Notes: generated by a model from the letters alone, not told the origin. Positions 26,637-35,529 are shown, counted from the stretch's first letter. The stretch is 64,000 nt of DNA from Hymenobacter piscis (GCF_018760735.1 NZ_JAHHZN010000007.1:1-64000), one strand, 5' to 3'. Numbers and translations are program-made.

Positions 26637-28133
26637 ATGAGCATTCGGCTCAACACCAAAATTATTCTGGGCTTCATCATTGCCGTGGGCGTGCTGCTGC
26701 TGACCTCAGTTACCTCCTGGTACAGCATGCAGCAGTTGGGCTTCTACACCCGGCAAGTGGAGCATACCTACCAGATCATCCAGAGCACCAGCGAGCTGCG
26801 CATGCACCTGCGCGACATCCAGGGCCAGGCCCGCAGCTACCTGCTGCTCAACGACTCCTCCTACCTGCCCGATTTTCACACCGCCATTCCCAAGGCCCAC
26901 GCCACGCTCGATACGCTCCAGGCCCTCACCCGCGACAATATCCGCCAGCAGCGGCGCCTTGACACGCTCCGCCTGGCCACCGACGACGAGTTAGCCTACC
27001 TGCGCAGCTGGCGGCGCAATACGCCCACCCGCCAGGCCGTGCAGCAGCTCATTGTCGGGGATGAACGCATGAACAGCCTGCGGGCCCTGCTTAACCGCAT
27101 CAAGGCGGAAGAAAACCAGCTGCTGCAGAGCCGCCGCCGGCAGCAGGATTTTTATGAGAACACCACCCCGGCCGCCATCGTTTTCTCGGCCGTGCTGGCG
27201 GCCCTGCTGGTGTTCTGGCTGTTCGGCAAAATCACCCGGGAACTGCGTGCCAACGAGCAGCTGCAGACGACCCTGGCCCAGACCAACGAGAAGGTAAACC
27301 AGCGGATTCAGATCATTGATGCGCTGGCCGACCGCGTGGTGCAGGGCGACTACAGCGTGAAAATCACGGACCGGGAGCAGGACAGCCTGGGCAACCTGGC
27401 GGCCTCGCTCAACCGCATGACCCAGACCCTGGACACCAGTTTTACGGCCCTGGAAACCCGCAACCGGGAACTCGACCAGTTCGCCTACGTGGCCTCCCAC
27501 GACCTGAAGGCGCCCCTGCGCGGGGTGCTGACGGTGGTAAAGTGGATTGAGGATGAGCTCAGTCATGAAATCAGCCCGCAGATGGGCCAGTACCTGACCA
27601 TGATGAAGGGGCGTTTGCACCGCCTCGAAGACCTGATTAACGGGCTGCTGGCCTACGCCCGCGCCGGCCGCACCGAACGCCCCCTCGAGCCGGTGCCCGT
27701 GCAGGAGCTGGTGCAGGAAGTAGCCGAGCTGGTGGTGCCGCCCACTTTCGAGGTCCTCATTCCGCAGCCGCTGCCGGTGCTGCTGGCCGACCGCCTGAGC
27801 CTGCAGCAGGTGTTTACCAACCTGATGGGCAACGCGGCCAAGTACCACCACCGCCCCGATGGCCGCATTACCATCACGGCCCGGGACTCAGGCGACGGAT
27901 TTGAGTTCCGCATCCAGGACGACGGCCCGGGCATCGCGCCCCAGTTTCATCAGAAAATTTTCCTCATGTTCCAGACCCTGCGCGACCGGCACACGGCCGA
28001 AAGCACTGGCATCGGCCTGAGCATCGTCAAGCGCATTGTGGAGGAGCAGCAGGGCACTATTCGCGTGGAATCGGCGGAAGGCCAGGGCTCCGCCTTTATC
28101 TTTACCTGGCCCAACGCCCAAGCCCCCGGTTAG
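26637..28133 (+). CDS. Membrane sensor histidine kinase with CHASE3-like sensor domain
   Basis: The protein has 498 residues from the ATG at 26637. One membrane helix (residues 9-30), a helical extracytoplasmic domain of about 145 residues like CHASE3 (YQIIQSTSELRMHLRDIQGQ), and a second helix near 180-200 come first. A HAMP linker (IQIIDALADRVVQGDYSVKI) and coiled coil lead to the kinase core, with His288 in SHDLKAPLRG. The N box reads NLMGNAAKYHH, G1 is DDGPGIA and G2 is GIGLSIVKRIV. The response regulator gene follows after 81 bases, so the two probably form a two-component pair. The signal is unknown. Confidence 0.93.
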   Translation: MSIRLNTKIILGFIIAVGVLLLTSVTSWYSMQQLGFYTRQVEHTYQIIQSTSELRMHLRDIQGQARSYLLLNDSSYLPDFHTAIPKAHATLDTLQALTRDNIRQQRRLDTLRLATDDELAYLRSWRRNTPTRQAVQQLIVGDERMNSLRALLNRIKAEENQLLQSRRRQQDFYENTTPAAIVFSAVLAALLVFWLFGKITRELRANEQLQTTLAQTNEKVNQRIQIIDALADRVVQGDYSVKITDREQDSLGNLAASLNRMTQTLDTSFTALETRNRELDQFAYVASHDLKAPLRGVLTVVKWIEDELSHEISPQMGQYLTMMKGRLHRLEDLINGLLAYARAGRTERPLEPVPVQELVQEVAELVVPPTFEVLIPQPLPVLLADRLSLQQVFTNLMGNAAKYHHRPDGRITITARDSGDGFEFRIQDDGPGIAPQFHQKIFLMFQTLRDRHTAESTGIGLSIVKRIVEEQQGTIRVESAEGQGSAFIFTWPNAQAPG

Positions 28134-28214
28134 AGCTGGCCCGGGGCCATTCCCGCCCCGGCGTTTCCGCATCCGCTTATCCTTTCTCACCTCACTTTTT
28201 CACCTCCCCCGCTT

Positions 28215-28625
28215 ATGCGTTCCGTCCTGCTGGTTGAAGACGACTTTTTTGATACGATGACGGCCAAGAAGGCGTTCGAGAAGTTCAGCGTGCCCCACCA
28301 GCTGCACACGGCCTTCAACGGCCTGGAAGCCCTCGACCTGCTGCTGGGCACCAACGGGGTAGCGCCCCTGCGGCCCCTGCCCGAGGTGATTCTGCTGGAT
28401 CTGAACATGCCCAAGATGAACGGCCACGAGTTTCTGGCCGAAATCCGCGCCAATCCCGAGCTGGCCGCCATTCCGGTGTTTATCACCACCACTTCGGGCA
28501 TGGATGTCGACCGGCTGAATGCCCAGAACCTGGGCGTGAGCGGCTACATCCTCAAGCCCCTGGATTTTGAATCCGGCACGGATATGGTGGACAGCCTCAA
28601 CCTGCTGGAAAAGCTGCTGCGCTAA
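28215..28625 (+). CDS. Single-domain response regulator (CheY/Rcp1-like)
   Basis: The 136 residues are one receiver domain: acidic pair LLVEDD (Glu8-Asp10), phospho-acceptor Asp62 in LLDLNMPKMNGHEF, the Thr/Ser switch in VFITTTSG and Lys114 in GYILKP. The GTNG insertion before the phosphorylation strand is seen in Rcp1-type regulators of phytochrome-like kinases. There is no output domain, so it acts by protein contact or phosphorelay. It follows the kinase gene. Confidence 0.92.
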   Translation: MRSVLLVEDDFFDTMTAKKAFEKFSVPHQLHTAFNGLEALDLLLGTNGVAPLRPLPEVILLDLNMPKMNGHEFLAEIRANPELAAIPVFITTTSGMDVDRLNAQNLGVSGYILKPLDFESGTDMVDSLNLLEKLLR

Positions 28626-28785
28626 CGGCCGGCGGCCACCTGCTCCGGGTGCCTGGCGGGCACTTTGGCGGACCGGGGGCCGTTAGGCCGGCGGAGGGGC
28701 CGCCCCGGCCCGCTGCTTTTGCTCCTGCTGATTTCCTTCCTGTTCCGGTGCCGTACTTCCGGCGCTTTCTGCCTTACTTACCCGT

Positions 28786-29667
28786 ATGCTGCTTCGTACC
28801 CTCTCCTTCCTGACGCTGAGTGCCCTGGCCACGTCCGGGCTGGCCCAGCAAACGCCCCGCGGTGAGCTGAACACGGCGCCCGCCCCCGTGACGCCCGCCG
28901 CCCCCGACACCACCCGCCGCGTGCTGGCCGCCCCGCCCGCCGCGGCACCCACCCCGGCCCCGGATCAGGCCCCGCTGCCCCCCGCCAACACGACGCGCTA
29001 TTCGGTGGGCCTTAAATCGGGGCAGGTGCTCAAGGGCTACGATGTGGAGATTAAGCAGCCCCTGCTGGGCCGCACCTTCCTGCTCGTCGACGGGCAGCAG
29101 CGGCTGGACCTCAACGATGTGCGCTACTATGAGGACGAAACCGGTTTTTACGTGCGCACCACGCTGCCGGGCCGCAGCAAGCGCGAAAGCACCCTGCGCC
29201 GCGACCGGGTAGGCCGCATCAGCCTCTATTCCATTACCAGCCAGCAGTACACCAACAACCCCTACGGCATGGGGCCCTACGGCTACGGCCGGTACGGCAA
29301 CTTCGGGCCCTACGGCGGGTTCGGCGGCTACCGCACGGTCCGGAACGAGTATTTCAGCAAGGACAACGGCCCCATTGAGGACCTGAGCGTACGGAACCTG
29401 CAACTGGCCACCCGCGACAACCCAGGCGCCCAGCAGCTGCTGAGCGACGCCCGCCGCTACCAGACCTACACTACCCTGAGCTACATCGGGGCCGGGGGCC
29501 TGATGCTGGCGGGCGTACTTTCGAGCTTCAACGGCAGCAGCAACGGGTTCAATGTTTCGCCGCTGGTGTACGCGGCCATTCCCCTGGCCATCGTGCCCTT
29601 GGTTATCGGCGGCAAGTCCCAGAACAACGTCAAACAGGCCATCCTGCTGTATAACCGCGGCCAGTAG
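28786..29667 (+). CDS. Secreted or membrane protein of unknown function
   Basis: The protein has 293 residues with a Sec signal (LRTLSFLTLSALATSGLAQQ). A Pro/Ala-rich linker (residues 30-68) leads to a small beta-rich domain (VGLKSGQVLKGYDVEIKQP, RLDLNDVRYYEDETGFYVRT). Next is a Gly/Tyr-rich stretch (YGMGPYGYGRYGNFGPYGGF, residues about 163-182), and near the end two hydrophobic helices (IGAGGLMLAGVLSSF and VYAAIPLAIVPLVIGG). I do not recognise the family. The layout suggests an envelope protein anchored at its C-terminal end. A heptamer hairpin starts three bases after its stop. Confidence 0.6.
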   Translation: MLLRTLSFLTLSALATSGLAQQTPRGELNTAPAPVTPAAPDTTRRVLAAPPAAAPTPAPDQAPLPPANTTRYSVGLKSGQVLKGYDVEIKQPLLGRTFLLVDGQQRLDLNDVRYYEDETGFYVRTTLPGRSKRESTLRRDRVGRISLYSITSQQYTNNPYGMGPYGYGRYGNFGPYGGFGGYRTVRNEYFSKDNGPIEDLSVRNLQLATRDNPGAQQLLSDARRYQTYTTLSYIGAGGLMLAGVLSSFNGSSNGFNVSPLVYAAIPLAIVPLVIGGKSQNNVKQAILLYNRGQ

Positions 29668-29670
29668 GCG

Positions 29671-29904
29671 GGTTTTTGGTTTTTGGTTGGTGGTTTTTGG
29701 TTTTTGGTGAATAGAACGGCCTCCTGAGCCGCTGGAGAATCTTTTCCCGTTGAATCGAGTCGTTAGTACGACGGCCGTTCCAGCCTGACAGGATCCTTCG
29801 CCGGCTCAGGAAGCCGTTCTATCTACCAAAAACCACTAACCAAAAACCACCAACCAAAAACCAAGAACCACTAACCAAGAACCACCAACCAAAAACCAGG
29901 AGCC
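29671..29904. repeat. GGTTTTT heptamer hairpin with a nested GTCATCC-type inverted repeat
   Basis: The left arm at 29671-29705 is GGTTTTT, GGTTTTT, GGTTGGT, GGTTTTT, GGTTTTT. The right arm at 29828-29904 is eleven heptamers of the form AAAAACC, ACTAACC, ACCAACC and AAGAACC. The array starts three bases after the stop of the preceding gene. Between the arms lies a second, worn inverted repeat (29714-29743 with 29790-29820; ends AGAACGGC and GCCGTTCT), part of the family at 15077. The next gene starts 38 bases after the last unit. Confidence 0.85.
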
Positions 29905-29941
29905 AGCAACTAAAGCGGCCTCTTTCCACGTAGGCAGGCGG

Positions 29942-30670
29942 GTGAAAACATCCGTTGCTGCTTCCTCTGAATTACCACTGACCGAGCGCCGGGAACTGGC
30001 CCTGTGGACCCACGGCCTGCTCTGCGCCGAATACGGCTGTCCGGTGGCCTTCTTCGCCACCAAGGATCCGCTCAGTGAGCTGATCAGTTCCCTGCTTTCC
30101 CACCGCACCCGCAACCAGGACTCCCACCGGGCCTACCAGCAGCTACGGGCCCGGTTTCCCACCTGGGAGGAGGTGCGCGACGCGCCCACGGCCGCGGTGC
30201 AAGCCGCCATCAGTCCCTGCACCTGGCCCGAGCAGAAAGCCCCCCGCCTTCAGCAGATTCTGCGCGAAGTGGCCTCCCGCTGCGCCGGTGGCCCCTGCGA
30301 CCTGGCGTTTCTGGCCGATCTGCCTATTCCTGAGGCCCGGGCCTGGCTGGAGCAGCTGCCCGGCGTAGGGCCCAAAACCAGCGCCGCCGTGCTGCTGTTC
30401 AGCACCCTGCGCCGCCCGGCCATGCCCGTCGACAGCCACCACCACCGCGTGGCCCAGCGCCTGGGCCTCATTGGCCCCAAAGTAGGCGAGGCGGCGGCCC
30501 ACAAGCAGCTGGCAGCCCTGCTGCCCCCCGACTGGGACGCCCAGCAGGTCTACGACCACCACGAGGTGCTCATGTTCCACGGCCAGAAGTGCTGCTACTT
30601 CCACACGCCCGCCTGCGGCCGCTGCCCCCTGCTCTCCCGCTGCCCCTTCGGCCAGCGCCGGGTGAAGTGA
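29942..30670 (+). CDS. Endonuclease III-like DNA glycosylase
   Basis: The protein has 242 residues with a GTG start. It belongs to the HhH-GPD superfamily: helix-hairpin-helix LPGVGPKTSAAVLLFS with Lys145 (the lyase position of Nth), catalytic Asp164 in PVDSHHHRVAQRLGL, and the [4Fe-4S] loop C218-x6-C225-x2-C228-x5-C234. It should remove damaged pyrimidines and cut abasic sites. The extra histidines after Asp164 differ from the common VDTHIFR/VDTHVHR form, and the protein is a divergent Nth paralogue rather than a clear orthologue. Its stop codon lies inside the first unit of the following heptamer array. Confidence 0.85.
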   Translation: MKTSVAASSELPLTERRELALWTHGLLCAEYGCPVAFFATKDPLSELISSLLSHRTRNQDSHRAYQQLRARFPTWEEVRDAPTAAVQAAISPCTWPEQKAPRLQQILREVASRCAGGPCDLAFLADLPIPEARAWLEQLPGVGPKTSAAVLLFSTLRRPAMPVDSHHHRVAQRLGLIGPKVGEAAAHKQLAALLPPDWDAQQVYDHHEVLMFHGQKCCYFHTPACGRCPLLSRCPFGQRRVK

Positions 30671-30729
30671 GTAGTGAGTAGTGAGTAGTGAGTAGTGAGT
30701 AGTGAGTAGTGAGTAGTGAGTAGTGAGTA
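30667..30729. repeat. Nine perfect GTGAGTA heptamers overlapping a stop codon
   Basis: Nine identical units run from 30667 to 30729. The TGA stop of the glycosylase gene (30668-30670) is part of the first unit. The run is followed by AAAATACGC. No complementary arm is present here. Confidence 0.95.
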
Positions 30730-30790
30730 AAATACGCACCAGCGGCCCGAAAGCTGCCGATTTGAGTACAGGAATTGTACTTTCGATTTT

Positions 30791-30838
30791 TACCTCCTCA
30801 CCTCCTCACCCCATTACCTCCTCACCCCATTACCTTAC
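30791..30838. repeat. Octamer repeats in the leader of the small TM2-like gene
   Basis: Units ACCTCCTC, ACCTCCTC, ACCCCATT, ACCTCCTC, ACCCCATT, ACCTTACC run up to the ATG at 30843. The C/T-rich strand lies immediately before the start codon. Confidence 0.75.
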
Positions 30839-30842
30839 CACT

Positions 30843-31043
30843 ATGAAACAGACTTACGGTTTACCGGCGCTACTTTCCATTTTCTTTCCGGGCCTGGGGC
30901 AGTTGGTGAAGGGGCAGTTTATCAAGGCGTTTTTTATTTGGGCCGTGGGCGGCGTGCTGAGCTTTCTGCTGATCTGGACGGTGGTGGTGCCCTTCGTCAT
31001 CTGGGCCTGGAACGTGTACGACGCCTATAACTCCCCCGCCTGA
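30843..31043 (+). CDS. Small two-helix membrane protein (TM2-like)
   Basis: The protein has 66 residues from the ATG at 30843. It has two hydrophobic helices (LPALLSIFFPGLGQLVKGQF with the motif PGLGQ, and FIWAVGGVLSFLLIWTVVVP) and a tail WNVYDAYN. Short proteins of this pattern (TM2-like or DUF5683-like) are common in Bacteroidota. The DUF167 gene starts four bases after its stop, so they are cotranscribed. Confidence 0.7.
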   Translation: MKQTYGLPALLSIFFPGLGQLVKGQFIKAFFIWAVGGVLSFLLIWTVVVPFVIWAWNVYDAYNSPA

Positions 31044-31046
31044 GTT

Positions 31047-31319
31047 GTGCCGGTTTTGCACCTTAAAGCCCGGCCCAACGGCCGCTGCAATCAGCTGACA
31101 GTAGCGCCCGACGGCACCGTGACCGTGCGCCTGAACGCCCCGGCCCAGGACGGCAAGGCCAACGCCTGCCTGCTGGGCTACTTAGCGGAGGTGTTCGGGG
31201 TGAGCAAATCCAGCCTCACGCTGCTCAGCGGCCATACGGCGCCCTTCAAGAAAGTGGAGATTGGGGGGCTGGCGGAAACGGAGTTCTGGGCGGTACTGGC
31301 CCGGTACACGGTGGCGTAG
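31047..31319 (+). CDS. DUF167 (YggU-like) protein
   Basis: The protein has 90 residues and a GTG start four bases after the previous stop. The family motifs are clear: LHLKARPNGRCNQLTV, VRLNAPAQDGKANACLLGYL and SLTLLSGHTAPFKKVEI. The family is a small alpha/beta fold of unknown function, often next to membrane proteins. Confidence 0.88.
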   Translation: MPVLHLKARPNGRCNQLTVAPDGTVTVRLNAPAQDGKANACLLGYLAEVFGVSKSSLTLLSGHTAPFKKVEIGGLAETEFWAVLARYTVA

Positions 31320-31403
31320 CGGCATCCTTCAGCAGAGGTTTGGCGTTGAACCGGGGCGGTCCGTCCGGGCTTGCCGATTCCTCTCCCCTCCCGTTTTCGT
31401 TTC

Positions 31404-32201
31404 ATGTACGATTTTCCTACCTGGGCCGTGGCCGGCTTCTGGGGTCTGGTTTCGGGCTCCGCGCTGCTGCTGGGTGCCGCCATCGGGTATTTTGCCCACG
31501 TTCCGCAACGCCTCATTGCCGCTGCCATGGCCTTTGGCAGCGGCGTTTTGATTTCAACCCTTTCCCTGGAACTGATGGAGGAGGCCTACCACCAGGGCGG
31601 CTTCGATTCCACAGCCCTTGGCTTTGTGGGCGGGGCAGCGGTGTACACGCTCGCCAACTGGCTGCTGGCCCGCTACGGGGCCAGGCACCGCAAGCGGTCC
31701 GGCGAGTTGCAGGGCCGGGAGCGCGCGGCCGTGCAACAAGGCCAGACGGAAGGCAACGACGCCGGCGACGACAACGGCATGGCCCTGGCCATCGGGGCGC
31801 TGCTGGACGGCATTCCCGAAAGCATCGTGATTGGCCTGAGCCTGCTGGCCGGGGGCGGCGTGAGCCTGGTGGCCGTGGTGGCCATTTTTCTGAGCAACCT
31901 GCCCGAGGGCCTGAGCAGCGCCGCCGGCATGCGCAAGGCCGGCCGCCGCCCCGGCTACGTACTGGGCCTGTGGGGCGGTATCGCCATTATTTCGGGCCTG
32001 TCCTCGCTGCTGGGCTACTCCGTGTTCAGCGGCTTCTCCCCCGAAATAATAGCCGCCACCACCGCCGTATCGGCCGGGGCCGTGCTGGCCATGATTGCCG
32101 ATACCATGATTCCCGAAGCCTTCGAGGTAACCCACAATTTCACCGGCCTCATCACCGTGCTGGGCTTCCTGGTTTCCTTCTTCCTGAGTAAGATGGGGTA
32201 A
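31404..32201 (+). CDS. ZIP-family metal transporter
   Basis: From the ATG at 31404 the protein has 265 residues and about eight membrane helices. The metal-binding motifs are ALLDGIPESIVIGL in helix 4 and SNLPEGLSSA in helix 5. A hydrophilic loop follows helix 3 (residues about 90-125, RYGARHRKRSGELQGRERAA). ZIP proteins import zinc or other divalent metals; the substrate is not predictable. A GGGATTA heptamer array starts three bases after its stop. Confidence 0.9.
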   Translation: MYDFPTWAVAGFWGLVSGSALLLGAAIGYFAHVPQRLIAAAMAFGSGVLISTLSLELMEEAYHQGGFDSTALGFVGGAAVYTLANWLLARYGARHRKRSGELQGRERAAVQQGQTEGNDAGDDNGMALAIGALLDGIPESIVIGLSLLAGGGVSLVAVVAIFLSNLPEGLSSAAGMRKAGRRPGYVLGLWGGIAIISGLSSLLGYSVFSGFSPEIIAATTAVSAGAVLAMIADTMIPEAFEVTHNFTGLITVLGFLVSFFLSKMG

Positions 32202-32204
32202 TTG

Positions 32205-32239
32205 GGGATTAGGGATTAGGGATTAGGGATTAGGGATTA
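32205..32239. repeat. Five GGGATTA heptamers after the ZIP transporter stop
   Basis: Five perfect units run from 32205 to 32239 and are followed by GGGAAAAAAA. The array starts three bases after the stop codon. A long inverted repeat follows at once. Confidence 0.92.
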
Positions 32240-32246
32240 GGGAAAA

Positions 32247-32406
32247 AAACGTCATTCCGAGCATGTGGCGCATCAAGCCAGGGACGAGGAATCTCGCGTG
32301 CTGACGTTGCAACGGTAACTCTGATGATAGAATTACGCTGGCAACCTCAGCACGCGAGATTCCTTGTCCCTGGCTTGATGCGCCACATGCTCAGGATGCC
32401 GTTCTG
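32247..32406. repeat. Long inverted repeat, GTCATTCCGAGC family, between ZIP and amt
   Basis: Arms of about 62 bases (left beginning AACGTCATTCCGAGCATGTG, right ending CTCAGGATGCCGTT) are complementary with few mismatches. The loop is about 35 bases. It separates the convergent ZIP and amt genes and may terminate both. Confidence 0.9.
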
Positions 32407-32434
32407 CTTTACCCTTATATCGCACAACGGGCGA

Positions 32435-33820
32435 TTACAGCACTGCTTGGCCGCTGGCGGCGCGGCGGTAGGTGCGCTCGTACTCCTCGTCGATGTGGTA
32501 GGTGGATTCTTCGTGCTGGCTTAAGTCGAGGCCGAGCTCTTCCTCCTGGAGCTTCACGCGCAGTCCGAACAGGCGGTCGGTTATTTTCAGCAGCACCCAG
32601 GCGCCCCCGAAGGAGAAGGTGATAACGATGGCCAAACCCAGCACGTGGTAGAGGAAGGTGGTGCTGGTACCATAAACGAGGCCTACTTTATCGGCGAAGA
32701 CGCCCGTGAGCAGCATGCCTACGATGCCGCCCAGCCCGTGGCAGGGAAACACGTCCAGCGTATCGTCGATGGTGGTGCGGGAGTTCTGCCAGTGCACGGC
32801 GGCGTGGCTGATAAGAGCCGCCAGCACCCCGAACAGGACGCTCTGCCCGTAGTCGATGTAGCCGGCGGCGGGCGTAATGGCCACCAGGCCCACCACGGCC
32901 CCGGTGCAGGCCCCCACGGCCGTGGGCTTGCCGCCCCGCACTACTTCCACCAGAATCCAGGCCAGCAAACCAGCGGCCGAAGCCAGGTTGGTGTTTACGA
33001 ACGACAGCGCGGCCAGCTCGTTGGCCCCCAGCGCCGAGCCGGCGTTGAAGCCAAACCAGCCAAACCACAGCAGCCCCGTGCCCAGCAGCACAAACGGCAC
33101 GTTAGGCGTGGAAAACGACGTGGATTGCAGGTGTGTGGAGCGCCGGCCCAGCACCAGGGCCCCGGCCAGCGCAGCAACGCCCGCCGAAATGTGCACCACC
33201 GTGCCACCCGCAAAATCGAGCACGCCCCACTGGCGCAGGAAGCCCTCGGGGTGCCAGGTCCAGTGAGCCAGGGGGCAGTAAATGAACAGGCTGAACAGTA
33301 CCATAAAGGCCAGGTAGCCCTTAAAGCGCACCCGCTCGGCGAAGGAGCCGGTGATGAGGGCGGGCGTGATGATGGCGAACTTGAGCTGGAAGGCGAAGAA
33401 AAGAATAAACGGAATGGTGGGCGACAGCACCGGATGCGGGGCCGTGCCCACGTTGCGCAGCAGCGCGTAGGTCAGCGGGTTGCCGATGATGCCGTGCCAG
33501 GAGTCGCCGTAGCAGATCGAGAAACCCACGAAGTAGAACACCACCGAGATAACGCCCAACGCCACAAAGCTCTGGAGCATGGTGCTGATAACGTTCTTGG
33601 GCCGCACCATGCCGCCGTAGAAAAACGAGAGACCGGGCGTCATAATCAGCACGAAGGCGGTGGCCGTGAGCATCCAGGCCACGTCGGCGCCGTTGAGCGA
33701 ACCGGGCGCGGCCGCCGGGTGGGGCACCCGCACAAAGGCCGCGACAAAGGCCATGACCACCAGCACCAGGAGTGCTACCAGGCCAAAGCTCATCTTCAGG
33801 GGAGCAGATTTAGGCGTCAT
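32435..33820 (-). CDS. amt: Ammonium transporter
   Basis: This trimeric Amt channel protein has 461 residues. It has eleven predicted membrane helices after an N-terminal helix, FFYGGMVRPKNVIS, the pore histidines His210 (TVVHISAG) and His361 (FPCHGLGGIVGMLLTG), and the cytoplasmic tail LFGLRVKLQEEELGLDLSQH typical of regulated Amts. The C-terminal extension of about 30 residues (YHIDEEYERTYRRAASG) is longer than in AmtB. No GlnK gene is adjacent. Confidence 0.95.
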   Translation of the reverse strand: MTPKSAPLKMSFGLVALLVLVVMAFVAAFVRVPHPAAAPGSLNGADVAWMLTATAFVLIMTPGLSFFYGGMVRPKNVISTMLQSFVALGVISVVFYFVGFSICYGDSWHGIIGNPLTYALLRNVGTAPHPVLSPTIPFILFFAFQLKFAIITPALITGSFAERVRFKGYLAFMVLFSLFIYCPLAHWTWHPEGFLRQWGVLDFAGGTVVHISAGVAALAGALVLGRRSTHLQSTSFSTPNVPFVLLGTGLLWFGWFGFNAGSALGANELAALSFVNTNLASAAGLLAWILVEVVRGGKPTAVGACTGAVVGLVAITPAAGYIDYGQSVLFGVLAALISHAAVHWQNSRTTIDDTLDVFPCHGLGGIVGMLLTGVFADKVGLVYGTSTTFLYHVLGLAIVITFSFGGAWVLLKITDRLFGLRVKLQEEELGLDLSQHEESTYHIDEEYERTYRRAASGQAVL

Positions 33821-34145
33821 GCTACGTTATTTTAGAGTGTATCCTTACTTCCGAGGGTCAATATAAGAGCAAAACGTATTTATTTCAGAATATACCCTTT
33901 ATTTAAACACCCAAAACATGACAACTAACCTATTTCAAACAACACACCCTATTCGATTTACCCCCTTAGGCACCAAACACTATATTATTCATCCCTTCTA
34001 CCCCTTATTTATAGAGTGGCGGAACACACTTTCCCTCATGCTGACCTCCGGTAGCCGATTGCTGCCTCGCGGCAGCGGCCGGAAGCTGCATTTTCGGGTG
34101 CAAAACGCGTAGCTTGCGGCTTCGCTGTTAGCTCTTTATTCTACT
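33821..34145. other. AT-rich intergenic region between amt and the AAA+ gene
   Basis: The part from 33840 to 34010 is strikingly AT-rich for this genome and should contain the divergent promoters. I cannot fix their boxes with confidence. A 64-codon frame at 33918-34112 has no similarity I recognise and unusual composition, so I do not call it a gene. Degenerate GCTGTTA-type units lie at 34111-34136 just before the next ATG. Confidence 0.6.
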
Positions 34146-35522
34146 ATGGCCGCGCTACCCCATCCCGCTGACCTTCAGCCCCTGCTCGACGCCCTGGCGT
34201 TTTCGCCCGAAAACCTGCCCCTCCGCCGCCACGTGGCCACGCTGCTGCGCCAGGCCGGCCGCTTTGCCGAAGCCGAAGACCACTACCGCCAGGGCCTGCG
34301 CCAGGCCCCCGATGATGAGGCCCTGCAGCTCGGGCTGGCCGAAACCTACGCGGCCCTGCTCAAGACCTCGGCGGCCCTGGTGGTGCTGGAGGAGCTGCTG
34401 CGCGCCCACCCCGACCACCCCGCCGCCCATCTGTTGCACGCCCGGGTGCTGGCCGGCGCCGGCGGTCCGCCCGACGAGGCCCGCGCCGCCTACCAGCAGG
34501 CCCTGGCGCTGGACCCCGGCCTGCGCGCTGCCGACCTCGACGAGCAGCTGGGCCTGCGCCCGGCCGCCCAGCCCGCCGCCGGCGGCTCCCCCGCCGACTA
34601 CAACGCCACCCACGTCTCGGACCTGGGTCTGGACGAGCGCGCCCTGTTCGCGGGCCTGGAGAAGCCCAAAATCACCTTTCAGGACGTGGGCGGCATGGAC
34701 GCGGTGAAGGAGGAAATCAGCCTGAAGATGATTCAGCCGCTGCTGCACCCCGACCTCTACAAGGCCTACGGCAAGGCCGCCGGCGGCGGACTGCTGCTCT
34801 ACGGCCCGCCCGGCTGCGGCAAAACCTACCTGGCCCGGGCCACGGCCGGCGAGGTGCAGGCGTCCTTCATCCACGTGGGCATCACCGATATTCTGGACAT
34901 GTGGATGGGCCAGAGCGAGAAGAAGCTCCACGACCTGTTTGAGCTGGCCCGCGTGCAGGCCCCCTGCGTGCTGTTTTTCGACGAGGTAGATGCCCTGGCC
35001 GCCAACCGCCACGACCTGCGCCAGAGCGCCGGCCGCACCCTCATCAACCAGTTTCTGGAGGAGCTGGACGGGGCGCGCAGCTCCAACGACGGCGTGCTCA
35101 TCCTGGCCGCTACCAACGCCCCCTGGCAGCTCGATCCCGCCTTCCGCCGCCCCGGCCGCTTCGATAAGATGGTGCTCGTGACCCCGCCCGACGAGGCCGC
35201 CCGCGCGGCCATTCTGGAAGTGCTGCTGCGCAACAAGCCCGTGGCCGCCGACCTGCGCCTGCCCGCCCTGGCGGCCCAAACCCCCGGCCTCTCCGGCGCC
35301 GACCTGCAGGCGGTAGTGGACCAGGCCGTGGAAGCCTGCCTGCGCGAGTCGATGAAGGCGGGCCAGGTGCGGCCGGTGCAGCAGAGCCACCTGCTGGCCG
35401 CCTCCCGGCAGGTGCGCCCCAGCACCAAGGAGTGGTTTGCCACGGCCAAGAACTACGCCCTCTACTCCAACGAAGGCGGCACCTACGACGACATCCTAAC
35501 CTACCTGGGCACCAAGAAATAA
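34146..35522 (+). CDS. AAA+ ATPase with N-terminal TPR domain
   Basis: The protein has 458 residues. Residues 10-150 form about four TPR helical hairpins (AEAEDHYRQGLRQAPDDEAL, AYQQALALDPG). A linker leads to a classical AAA module of the Cdc48/katanin/Vps4-like group. It shows FQDVGGMDAVKEEI, Walker A GPPGCGKT with Lys226, the pore-loop-like MWMGQSEKKLHDLFE, Walker B VLFFDEVDA (Asp279-Glu280), the second region of homology with RRPGRFDKM, and sensor 2 GLSGADL. No protease or membrane segment is present, so it is probably a soluble unfoldase or remodelling motor whose TPRs bind partners. Three TPR membrane-protein genes follow at 7, 32 and 27 bases. Confidence 0.88.
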   Translation: MAALPHPADLQPLLDALAFSPENLPLRRHVATLLRQAGRFAEAEDHYRQGLRQAPDDEALQLGLAETYAALLKTSAALVVLEELLRAHPDHPAAHLLHARVLAGAGGPPDEARAAYQQALALDPGLRAADLDEQLGLRPAAQPAAGGSPADYNATHVSDLGLDERALFAGLEKPKITFQDVGGMDAVKEEISLKMIQPLLHPDLYKAYGKAAGGGLLLYGPPGCGKTYLARATAGEVQASFIHVGITDILDMWMGQSEKKLHDLFELARVQAPCVLFFDEVDALAANRHDLRQSAGRTLINQFLEELDGARSSNDGVLILAATNAPWQLDPAFRRPGRFDKMVLVTPPDEAARAAILEVLLRNKPVAADLRLPALAAQTPGLSGADLQAVVDQAVEACLRESMKAGQVRPVQQSHLLAASRQVRPSTKEWFATAKNYALYSNEGGTYDDILTYLGTKK

Positions 35523-35529
35523 CGGCCTT

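Noticed and set aside
30667..30729. CRISPR-like array
   Set aside because: Units are 7 bases without spacers, and no cas gene is present.
33918..34112. 64-codon open frame upstream of the AAA+ gene
   Set aside because: AT-rich, no recognisable family, poor coding pattern, and it spans the likely promoter region.
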